DNA from: UBA11858 sp964589145
GTDB lineage: Bacteria > Chloroflexota > Anaerolineae > Anaerolineales > UBA11858
NCBI GenBank assembly: GCA_964589145.1
Contig: CAZPSL010000247.1
Location: 1-5,982 of the forward strand
Length of the DNA stretch: 5,982 bases
Reading direction: 5' to 3'
In this document: positions 1 through 5,856 of the stretch, piece by piece
Numbering within the stretch: the stretch's first letter is position 1
How the letters are laid out: every line of letters begins with the position of its first letter
Notes under the pieces: model-generated
The model's database searches: none
What the model saw: the letters and a program-made list of their open reading frames with translations, nothing else
What the model was told of the DNA's origin: nothing
Program-made: the position numbers and the translations under genes

Positions 1-70
<70 letters not shown>

Positions 71-93
71 AGGGGGGATGGGGGTTGGGGGGC

Positions 94-153
94 GGGGGAT
101 GGGGGATTGGGGATTGGGGGCTGGGGACTAACGACTCTCCACTCTCCACTCCC
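94..153. repeat. Heptamer tandem array, two unit families
   Basis: Read on the plus strand, units of about seven bases follow one another: GGGGGAT, GGGGGATT, GGGGATT, GGGGGCT, GGGGACT. After a short transition come ACTCTCC (134-140), ACTCTCC (141-147) and ACTCCC (148-153). Read on the minus strand, the period of seven stays nearly in phase while the unit changes from GAGAGTG-like to CCCAATC-like. It lies downstream of the last gene of the operon. The G4-type unit resembles the heptanucleotide STRR repeats of filamentous cyanobacteria (CCCCAGT/CCCCAAT), which is a similarity of pattern and not proof of relationship. Function is unknown. Confidence 0.75.
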
Positions 154-209
154 TTCCGGCTTTCCTGATTATCTCCGTGATGGCTGTCAGTTCCTATCAG
201 ACCGCCGCC

Positions 210-380
210 TCACTTCGTCAGCACCGCCAGGAGATTCCCCGCGGCGAAAAGGGCAACCAGCCCCCAGATGACCGCGCCGTTCCCCGACGGGAGCGCGAGC
301 AGCATCCCCACCGAGGCGAGGATCATCAACGAGAAGGCAGCCAGATGCGCCTGAAATTTGTGTTCGTGGAGAATTTTCAT
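210..380 (-). CDS. Small two-helix membrane protein, unknown function
   Basis: This is a 56-residue protein that I do not recognise. It begins MKILHEHKFQ, a short polar and basic stretch, followed by two hydrophobic segments: residues about 11-31 (rich in Ala, Leu and Met, ending Ala-Leu-Pro) and about 37-54. They are separated by a Ser-Gly-Asn-Gly turn, so a helical hairpin in the cytoplasmic membrane is likely. The frame stays open upstream to an ATG at 443, but those extra 21 codons are the translation of the heptamer and octamer arrays, so the ATG at 380 is preferred. The bases just before it are pyrimidine-rich (CTTTCCTCCC) and offer no Shine-Dalgarno site. It lies 87 bases after the ATPase-like gene and is probably the last gene of the operon. 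A gene this short could be spurious, but the clean two-helix pattern argues for it. Confidence 0.6.
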   Translation of the reverse strand: MKILHEHKFQAHLAAFSLMILASVGMLLALPSGNGAVIWGLVALFAAGNLLAVLTK

Positions 381-389
381 GGGAGGAAA

Positions 390-422
390 GGGGTCGGGGA
401 CTGGGGATTGGGGACTGGGGGA
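390..422. repeat. GGGGACT/GGGGATT heptamer array, G-quadruplex motif
   Basis: Four clean units read GGGGACT (396-402), GGGGATT (403-409), GGGGACT (410-416) and GGGGGAC (417-423), preceded by a shortened GGGGTC at 390-395. Four runs of four or more G separated by exactly three bases make a strong intramolecular G-quadruplex motif on the plus strand, which is the template strand for the operon. The array lies 10 bases upstream of the start of the small membrane protein gene and abuts the octamer array at 423-462. The unit is the same as in the array at 94-129. Confidence 0.85.
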
Positions 423-462
423 CGCAAACCTGCCAACATGCAAACATGCAAACCTGCTTGCC
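423..462. repeat. Octamer tandem array, five units of TGCAAACA type
   Basis: Five contiguous 8-base units on the plus strand: CGCAAACC, TGCCAACA, TGCAAACA, TGCAAACC and TGCTTGCC. They fill the gap between the end of the ATPase-like gene (468) and the heptamer array that follows. Unit count and order (octamers further from the next start codon, heptamers nearer) match the arrays upstream of the protease gene, although the unit sequences differ. No coding sense is evident. Confidence 0.85.
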
Positions 463-467
463 CACTG

Positions 468-3314
468 TCACCGCGCTTTCCAGCGCAGCCACGGCAGCAG
501 CCAGAGCGTCCGCGTTGCCAGAATCCAGGCCAGCGTTACACCGGCGACAATCTGATAATCCTGCGGGCGCGCCAGCGGAGCAACTTTGAGCAGTTTCTGC
601 GCCAGCGGGATGAACAACACCATGATGTACAGTGCGACCATCACCACCAGCATCACCACAAAACGCAGGTCGCCATCCACTTTGCTGCCACCGCCCCAAA
701 AGCGGTTCGGCGGACGGACAAACAGCACCGTGATCATCCCCGCCAGCGAGAGCACATAGGTCACACCCAGTTGTGCGTAAACCGCGTTGCCCGTGCGCTC
801 CCGAAAAACGTAAAAGATGAACAAACTCGCCAGCGCGCTGGTCAGCCCCACGGGCAGGATAAACTTCAACAAATCCGGCAGCATCCGGTCGGGGGAGACC
901 GGGCTGCGGGACGCCCAGAAAGTCAGCCCGACGGAAGGGATCACAATCGCAAAGAACACGATCAACCCGCCCTGCGCAGGGTCATAGTAGAAAACCTGGC
1001 TGCGGGTAATCACCATTGCTACCAGCAGGAAGAAAATGTAAACCACCTGCACCAGGTTGAGTTTGAGCACATCCAGCAGCCCGTTGACAATCATCCGCCC
1101 GCGGCGCAGCACCTGGGGCAGGGCTTGCAGCGATTCCTTGATGAGTACAATATCGGCGAAACTGATCGCTGCCTGCACCCCGCCGCGCACCGCAACACTC
1201 AGGTTGGCATCCCGCATGGCAGGCACATCGCTCATCTCCGCACCGGTCATGGCGACGAACTCGCCGCTCTCCCGCATCAGGCGCACCACTTCACCTTTCT
1301 GCTGCGAAGTCACCGGTGCGATGATCGTCGCCGCCCGCACCGCCCGGCGCAACTTGTCCCCGCGCAAAGCCCGGATCTGCCCGCCGGTGAGCGTTTTCTC
1401 CGCATCCAGCCCCAGTTGACGGGCGGCGGCTTCCACCTCGCGGGTGTCATCCTGCGAGAGGATTTTCACCGCCACGCCGGAGTCGGCGAAAACCCTGACC
1501 GCATCCCGCGCTTCGGGGCGCACCTGCTCGCTGACCACCAGCGTACACAGCGGGGTCAGGTTTTGGGGCATTGTCGGCGCGTGATCTTCGTCAAAAAGCG
1601 GCTGCTCTTCGGGAGTGTAGGCGAAGACGAAACGCTTGGGTTCGATAACGGGAACGTCGGGGGCGGATTTTTCGGAAGCCGGTTTTTCGCCGCGGCGGAC
1701 AACGCGGGTAACACGCCCGCGGATGCGGGAGAAGATGCCCGCGGAGTGCGGTTTTTCCTCCTTGACGGGATTCCCTGAAGCCGGGGAGGGCGCGGCGGAC
1801 CCGGCTTTGGGGCGGGTTCCGTTTTCGGGGGCAGATTCCGCCTCCGGTTCCGGTTCGCGCTTCCCCCGCCGAAACAGGGAGCGCACCCGTCCCCAGGTAT
1901 TCTGCACCACGGAATCCCTCACCGCCCCCGCCCGCTTTTTGACGGTTTCCTCATCCTCCGGCACGGGGTCGGGCAAAACGAACAAATCCGGCAGGCCGAG
2001 CACATAAGTCCCCTGCAAATCGGGATCGTTGAAGTTCACCGCCGTCCAGCCGTGTGTGAGTAGCAGGCGCGCCTGCGCGGTGATGGTGCGCGGCTGGCCC
2101 GCGAAATTTTTGCGCATCTCCTCCAGCACGGCCGTGGAAGCGGGGATGCTGTGAACGTAATCGCCGACAATCTGGCGGATGCGGTGCTCATCGAGCGCGT
2201 CCGCGGCAGCCTGGGGCAGCATCTCCAGTTGCACGTCGATGCCGGTGAGCGTGCCGCTTTTGCCAAAGCAGATGGTGGTGATTTGCGCCAGCGACTCCAC
2301 CGAGCGGGAATCGCGTACCAGCGCACCGATTTTCAGGATGTCGAACGCCCCCATGTTGTAGGCCACGATGATCATGAAGAACAACCCGCTGGGCGCCATG
2401 CTGAACATGATGGATGCCGTGTCCCGATAAAGTTTTTCCACTTCGGGGGGAATCACGTCCAGTTGCAAAACGCTGTGGATGAGCAGCACAAAGAAAATCG
2501 CCGTGATGCCCAGCAAAATCCGCAGGATGCGGTCAATGATTTTTTGCAGCGGGGTCAGGTCAGCGGCAGACTGGGGAACGGCGTTGATTTGAATTTTCCG
2601 CAGTTCCGCCGGGGGCAGGCTGAGCACTTCGTAAGCCGCCCACCCCTGGACGCAGAACCAGCCGGGCTGGATTTTATCGCCGGGATACCGGTTGGGTTTT
2701 GAATCCGTCACCGCAAAAGCGGAGCGGTCTACCCGCAGGTTGTCTGCCGCCCGCAGGATGATGCCCTCGGTCAGAATCTGCTCCCCCAGCCCGATGATGA
2801 CCACATCCCCGGTCACGATTTCTTCCACCGGCGCGCTCTTCATCTTGCCGGAGCGCAGCACGCTGACCTTCGGGCGGGACTGTTTGGCAATTTTCTCCAC
2901 GTTGGAGACCGCGAAGACCTGCTGGACGGTGTTAACCACGATGTTCGCCAGCATCACGCCCAGGGTGGTCAGCGCGCCGAGAGTATCCCCCAGCCAGAGC
3001 GTGACCGCTGCCAACGCAAGCAAACTGACGTTGAAGATGGAAACCGCGTTGCGCCGCAGGATGGTTTTGATGACCGCTTTGCGGGCTTGTTTGGCTTCGT
3101 CTTCGGGGGGAATGACGCGGCGGGCAGCGGCTTCCTCGTCCGTGAGGCCCGCGAGTTCGCCCAAATCCGGCGGGCGCACCGGGCGGAGAGCGGGCGGCAA
3201 CTGGCGCTTCCACCAGGTGAGCACGGCCCAGATTGCCCCGGCGAGCGATGCCAGCGTCGCGGGAACAACGAAAAGCCAGGTCAGCCAGGAGGGGAGTTTA
3301 CGGGAGCGGGTCAT
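468..3314 (-). CDS. P-type ATPase-like membrane protein, catalytically degenerate (CtpE-like pseudo-ATPase)
   Basis: This is a 948-residue homologue of HAD-superfamily cation-transporting P-type ATPases, closest in motif spacing to the CtpE type. Visible parts are an extra N-terminal helix (about 10-35), a GLTDEEAAARR segment typical before M1, M1-M2 (91-135), an actuator domain (about 140-255), M3-M4 (260-324), P and N domains (about 325-740) and six C-terminal helices (746-769, 783-802, 815-837, 847-866, 883-905, 920-943). The catalytic motifs are altered. The phosphorylation site reads CFGKSGTLT, with Gly351 where Asp is expected. TGE is TDS (203-205), PEGL is PSGL (308-311), TGD/SGD is SQD (620-622) and GDGVND is GAEMSD (691-696). 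Lys673 and Asp696 are kept. Residues 456-560 are a charged, Pro-rich, probably disordered insert in the N domain. The ATG at 3314 is chosen because an upstream in-frame ATG at 3398 would translate repeat sequence. No Shine-Dalgarno site is seen. ATP-driven transport looks impossible by the usual mechanism. A structural, sensory or regulatory role is inferred. Confidence 0.9.
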   Translation of the reverse strand: MTRSRKLPSWLTWLFVVPATLASLAGAIWAVLTWWKRQLPPALRPVRPPDLGELAGLTDEEAAARRVIPPEDEAKQARKAVIKTILRRNAVSIFNVSLLALAAVTLWLGDTLGALTTLGVMLANIVVNTVQQVFAVSNVEKIAKQSRPKVSVLRSGKMKSAPVEEIVTGDVVIIGLGEQILTEGIILRAADNLRVDRSAFAVTDSKPNRYPGDKIQPGWFCVQGWAAYEVLSLPPAELRKIQINAVPQSAADLTPLQKIIDRILRILLGITAIFFVLLIHSVLQLDVIPPEVEKLYRDTASIMFSMAPSGLFFMIIVAYNMGAFDILKIGALVRDSRSVESLAQITTICFGKSGTLTGIDVQLEMLPQAAADALDEHRIRQIVGDYVHSIPASTAVLEEMRKNFAGQPRTITAQARLLLTHGWTAVNFNDPDLQGTYVLGLPDLFVLPDPVPEDEETVKKRAGAVRDSVVQNTWGRVRSLFRRGKREPEPEAESAPENGTRPKAGSAAPSPASGNPVKEEKPHSAGIFSRIRGRVTRVVRRGEKPASEKSAPDVPVIEPKRFVFAYTPEEQPLFDEDHAPTMPQNLTPLCTLVVSEQVRPEARDAVRVFADSGVAVKILSQDDTREVEAAARQLGLDAEKTLTGGQIRALRGDKLRRAVRAATIIAPVTSQQKGEVVRLMRESGEFVAMTGAEMSDVPAMRDANLSVAVRGGVQAAISFADIVLIKESLQALPQVLRRGRMIVNGLLDVLKLNLVQVVYIFFLLVAMVITRSQVFYYDPAQGGLIVFFAIVIPSVGLTFWASRSPVSPDRMLPDLLKFILPVGLTSALASLFIFYVFRERTGNAVYAQLGVTYVLSLAGMITVLFVRPPNRFWGGGSKVDGDLRFVVMLVVMVALYIMVLFIPLAQKLLKVAPLARPQDYQIVAGVTLAWILATRTLWLLPWLRWKAR

Positions 3315-3333
3315 GCGGTCAGATGGACGTGAG

Positions 3334-3385
3334 GCGCACGCTTGCACGCTGCTCCCCTGCGCCCTGTACGCTGTACGCCACACGC
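3334..3385. repeat. Mixed octamer/heptamer array in the HEAT-ATPase gap
   Basis: On the plus strand, three octamers (GCGCACGC, TTGCACGC, TGCTCCCC) are followed by four heptamers (TGCGCCC, TGTACGC, TGTACGC, CACACGC). They occupy most of the 84 bases between the HEAT gene stop and the ATPase-like start, and so lie in the leader of the ATPase-like gene. The exact duplicate TGTACGC at 3365-3378 is the clearest element, and the outer units are more diverged. Here the heptamers are further from the downstream start codon, the opposite order to the two other paired arrays. Confidence 0.65.
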
Positions 3386-3398
3386 ACCGGCAGGTCAT

Positions 3399-4415
3399 TC
3401 AATCGAAGAGGTCCTCACTCTCATCGAAGTCCAGTTCCAGGCCATCCTCGGGGATGTCCATGATGTCGAAGAAGGACAATTCCTCGGTGAAGAGCAGGTT
3501 GTCAATGGCGTTTTCCAGGTGGTCAATTTCTTCCGGGTCCTCGGATTCTTCCATCTGACGGGTCAACGCCTGCTGAACGCCGCTGCCGCCAATCTGCGAG
3601 AGCGACCAGGAAGCAGCCATGCGCACGTTGATGTCGTCGTCTTCGAGCATCTCGATCAACGCTTCGCGCGCCTCGGGGAGTTCAATCTCCCCGGCGGCGC
3701 GGGCAGCCTCCAGCCGGATGTCGGGCGAGTCGTGGTCGAGCATTTCCAGCACCGGCTCGCGCCAGCGTTTGTCGTAGGAGCGTCCCATGGCAAACAGCGC
3801 GCTGACCACCCAATCCGCATGGCTGGTGTCGAAGGCTTCCTCAATCAGGGCGGGGATTTCCTTCCGGCTGGAGAAGCCCAGCGCTTCCAGGGCGCGGCGG
3901 CGCACCTGCATCGAATCGCTGCCCTGAAGCACGTCCAGCAGTGCGTCCTCGATGCGGCGCAGGAGTTGCGGGTCAAGTTCCTCGATTTCGCCTTCGTAGA
4001 CGTATTTGCCCAATGCGGAGGCCGCCGCGGCGCGCACGTCGGCGTGCTCATCCTCGGTCATCAGGCGCAGGAACTCCGGAATCAGGTCGGCGACGTCGTA
4101 GTCGAAAAGCGAGCGCACGCTCAAAAAGCGCACTTCCGGCTGCGGGTCGCGCAACCCCAGGCGGCAGACCGCCTCGAAAGAGAGCAGGTAATCATCGCCG
4201 AAGAGTTGCTCCAGATCTTCCAGCAGGGCCTTGCGCCGCCAGACGGGAATCCGGGACCAGATGCGCTCCAGGTCGCGGATTTCCTCCGCCTCCAGATCAG
4301 AAAAGCGGTACAGGTAGAGCGGGGCGAAGGTCGTTTCGGTGTCCAGCAGGGCATCCAGCACTATCTGGAAAGGGATTTTTTTCGGGGGGGTGAAATCGTC
4401 GGTATTGTGATTCAT
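3399..4415 (-). CDS. HEAT-repeat protein with acidic tail
   Basis: A 338-residue soluble protein built of helical HEAT (PBS-lyase-like) repeats. About six or seven repeats are visible, at roughly residues 74-105, 106-137, 149-180, 185-213, 216-243, 247-276 and a weaker one at 278-306. Each shows the pattern of a hydrophobic helix, an Asp-containing turn and an Arg-Ala-rich second helix (for example DVRAAAASALG, DIRLEAARAAGEI, NVRMAASWSLSQIGG). The N-terminal 70 residues are not repeat-like. The last 30 residues are strongly acidic with aromatic residues and end SEDLFD, resembling a docking peptide. There is no signal peptide or membrane helix, so it is cytoplasmic. HEAT solenoids act as protein-binding scaffolds, and the partner cannot be read from sequence. 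The placement suggests it may bind the cytoplasmic domains of the neighbouring membrane proteins, which is inference. The ATG at 4415 follows the protease gene by 35 bases, with a hairpin in between and no Shine-Dalgarno site. Confidence 0.9.
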   Translation of the reverse strand: MNHNTDDFTPPKKIPFQIVLDALLDTETTFAPLYLYRFSDLEAEEIRDLERIWSRIPVWRRKALLEDLEQLFGDDYLLSFEAVCRLGLRDPQPEVRFLSVRSLFDYDVADLIPEFLRLMTEDEHADVRAAAASALGKYVYEGEIEELDPQLLRRIEDALLDVLQGSDSMQVRRRALEALGFSSRKEIPALIEEAFDTSHADWVVSALFAMGRSYDKRWREPVLEMLDHDSPDIRLEAARAAGEIELPEAREALIEMLEDDDINVRMAASWSLSQIGGSGVQQALTRQMEESEDPEEIDHLENAIDNLLFTEELSFFDIMDIPEDGLELDFDESEDLFD

Positions 4416-4428
4416 CGTTTATCATGCT

Positions 4429-4454
4429 GTAGGCGTGATTAATCACGCCCCTAC
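4429..4454. repeat. Palindromic element overlapping the protease stop codon
   Basis: GGCGTGATTAATCACGCC (4432-4449) is a perfect 18-base palindrome. GTA on the left and TAC on the right extend it, with a two-base CC bulge at 4450-4451. In the minus-strand transcript it folds into a seven-pair stem with a UUAA loop plus three outer pairs. The TAG stop of the protease gene (4451-4453) is inside the element. No U-tract follows, so it is not a standard intrinsic terminator. The TAGGGGCG...CGCCCCTA edges look like dispersed REP-type or miniature palindromes found in many bacteria. The hairpin ends 13 bases before the HEAT start codon. Confidence 0.75.
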
Positions 4455-5740
4455 GGAAACTGCACCGGGTTGACAAAATCCATCACGTTGATGTAAAGGA
4501 ACAGGGCAATCAGCCCGACAAAAAACACAAAATTGACTGCGTTCTGCCATTTGATGGGAATCGGACGTCTCAGCACGATCTCCGGCAGGACGAACAGGAT
4601 GCGCCCGCCGTCCAGCGCGGGGATCGGCAGCAGGTTGATGAAGCCCAGCGAAACCGAAATCATGGCGAAGAATCCGATGGCGTTCAGGTTGACGCTGCTC
4701 GACGGCACGCCGGACGGCTCCTCGCTCATGTACTGGTACATGTCAAACATGCCCTTGTAGCCCACCGGGCGGGCCATCTCCGGGGAAATTGAGCCTTGCA
4801 CCAGCGCAGCGGGCAGGGTGACGAACATGGCAATCTGTTCATACACCATGCGCACCCCCATCGGGAGTGCCTGCACCAGGCTGACCGGCTCGTACAGCGG
4901 CCCCATCAGGATACCGATTGCGCCGTCCTGCGGGGGCGGGTCACGCGGCACCAGCGAAACCGCCACCGTCTCGCCGTCCCGCAGCAGAGTCATATCAATC
5001 GGTACGCCCAGGTTGGCATAGATGATGCGGCGCACATCTTCGCTGGTGACGATCTCCTGCCCGTTGACCGTTTCGATCACGTCACCGGGGAGCATCCCGA
5101 CTTCCTGCGCGGGAGAATCTTCGGAGACTCCGGCGACAACCACGCCCACGGGGGTGCCGATCTGGGCGGCGATGAAGGTGTAAAGGAGCGCGCCGATCAG
5201 CAGGTTTGTGATTGGCCCCGCCAAATAGATGGCGATCCGCACCCAGGGGTTGGCAGCGGCGATTCCACTCTTGACATCGGGATCGCCTTCCCCGCGGATG
5301 CGCACGAACCCGCCGAAGGGCAGCCAGTTCAAACTGTAGAGCATCCCCATCTCGGATTCGGTCACCTGTCCCCGGATGAGAACGCCCTCCTCGGTTTCTT
5401 TCTGGCTGGCGACCAGCAACTCGGTTTCGATGTTCAGGTCGCGGATTTTCTTGAGCCGAAGTGTCCCCTCCTCGGAGCGCTCTGCGAGTGCCTCCACCCA
5501 GGTGTCGGGTTCAATGTCCCGCAGGATGCGCCGCCCTGACGGGGTGATGACCTTCGTCTGCCCGATGCGAATCCAGCCCTGACGCCGCCACAGCCCTAAC
5601 GCCCGCGGCGGAAACCCCAGCCCGAATTCATCTACCGGGATTTTGAAAAAACGCGAGGCGGCAAAATGTCCCAACTCGTGCAGGATAATTAAAACTGAGA
5701 TGGCAAAAACAAACTCTAAAATCGAAATCACGGTGTCCAT
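4451..5740 (-). CDS. rseP: RseP-type site-2 intramembrane metalloprotease (peptidase M50)
   Basis: A 429-residue zinc protease of the inner membrane that cleaves membrane-anchored substrates, classically anti-sigma factors or leftover signal peptides. TM1 (about 3-22) runs into the active site HELGH, giving zinc ligands His21 and His25 and catalytic Glu22. TM2 spans about 165-193 (AGPITNLLIGALLY). A single PDZ domain follows at about 196-265. TM3 at about 355-385 carries LLPIPALDGGR, whose Asp377 is the third zinc ligand. TM4 is at about 401-423. All catalytic residues are present, so it should be active. E. coli RseP has two PDZ domains and this protein has one, as is common outside Proteobacteria. 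An unusual block of about 80 residues (55-134) interrupts the usually short stretch between the GFPPRALGLWRR segment and YSLNWLPFGGFVRI. The start is supported by AAAGG six bases upstream. It is the first gene of the apparent operon. The native substrate is unknown. Confidence 0.95.
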   Translation of the reverse strand: MDTVISILEFVFAISVLIILHELGHFAASRFFKIPVDEFGLGFPPRALGLWRRQGWIRIGQTKVITPSGRRILRDIEPDTWVEALAERSEEGTLRLKKIRDLNIETELLVASQKETEEGVLIRGQVTESEMGMLYSLNWLPFGGFVRIRGEGDPDVKSGIAAANPWVRIAIYLAGPITNLLIGALLYTFIAAQIGTPVGVVVAGVSEDSPAQEVGMLPGDVIETVNGQEIVTSEDVRRIIYANLGVPIDMTLLRDGETVAVSLVPRDPPPQDGAIGILMGPLYEPVSLVQALPMGVRMVYEQIAMFVTLPAALVQGSISPEMARPVGYKGMFDMYQYMSEEPSGVPSSSVNLNAIGFFAMISVSLGFINLLPIPALDGGRILFVLPEIVLRRPIPIKWQNAVNFVFFVGLIALFLYINVMDFVNPVQFP

Positions 5741-5746
5741 GAATGA

Positions 5747-5751
5747 CCTTT
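5747..5751 (-). promoter_or_regulatory. Ribosome binding site of the protease gene
   Basis: The minus strand reads AAAGG, then six bases (TCATTC), then ATG. This is a partial Shine-Dalgarno match at acceptable spacing. It is the only recognisable ribosome binding site among the four genes and supports the start at 5740. Confidence 0.55.
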
Positions 5752-5770
5752 GGCGCGGGAATGGGTGAAC

Positions 5771-5805
5771 GGGTGTCAGGTATCGGGTATCAGGGATCGG
5801 GGATC
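5771..5805. repeat. Heptamer array in the protease gene leader
   Basis: Five contiguous 7-base units on the plus strand: GGGTGTC, AGGTATC, GGGTATC, AGGGATC and GGGGATC. A diverged unit (GGGTGAAC) precedes them. The array lies between the inferred transcription start and the protease start codon, so it would be in the mRNA leader. It is separated from the octamer array by five bases (CGTTT). Confidence 0.85.
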
Positions 5806-5810
5806 CGTTT

Positions 5811-5850
5811 CCTGATTACCTGATCGCCTAATCACCTGATTACCTGATCA
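5811..5850. repeat. Octamer array at the inferred transcription start
   Basis: Five contiguous 8-base units on the plus strand: CCTGATTA, CCTGATCG, CCTAATCA, CCTGATTA and CCTGATCA. The first and fourth are identical. The right end (5850) is seven bases downstream, in the minus-strand sense, of the TATAAT box at 5857-5862, so transcription would start at or beside the first unit. Several units contain or approach the palindrome TGATCA. An operator function is possible but unproven. Confidence 0.85.
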
Positions 5851-5856
5851 CCTTTG

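Noticed and set aside
161..171. TTTCCTGATTA shared with 5808-5818
   Set aside because: A few shared 11-base words are expected by chance in about 6 kb. There is no array at the left copy.
151..209. Intrinsic terminator after the last gene
   Set aside because: Only a weak imperfect stem around 183-200 and no U-tract on the minus strand.
381..443. Upstream extension of the small membrane protein by 21 codons
   Set aside because: It is the translation of the tandem arrays (Pro/Ser-rich repeats). The ATG at 380 is the better start.
423..462. CRISPR array
   Set aside because: Units are 8 bases without spacers, and there are no cas genes. This is a plain tandem array.
177..1778. Long plus-strand open frame of 533 codons
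   Set aside because: It is antisense to the ATPase-like gene. Its translation is rich in His, Gln, Arg and Pro with no recognisable domain, as expected for a shadow frame in GC-rich DNA.
2244..2270. Loss of the phosphorylated Asp through a single sequencing error
   Set aside because: GAC to GGC is a one-base change, but the TGE, PEGL, TGD and GDGVND motifs are also altered, so an error at one base does not explain the pattern.
3315..3398. Upstream extension of the ATPase-like protein by 28 codons
   Set aside because: The extra codons translate the octamer/heptamer array and give a Cys/Arg/Ser-rich sequence unlike an N-terminus. The ATG at 3314 directly precedes a normal helix.
3342..4442. 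Plus-strand open frame of 366 codons opposite the HEAT gene
   Set aside because: Shadow of the HEAT gene. No family motif is visible, and the minus frame has clear repeats.
4796..5539. Plus-strand open frame of 247 codons opposite the protease gene
   Set aside because: Shadow frame with His/Asp/Gly-rich low-complexity translation. The minus frame has the full set of M50 motifs.
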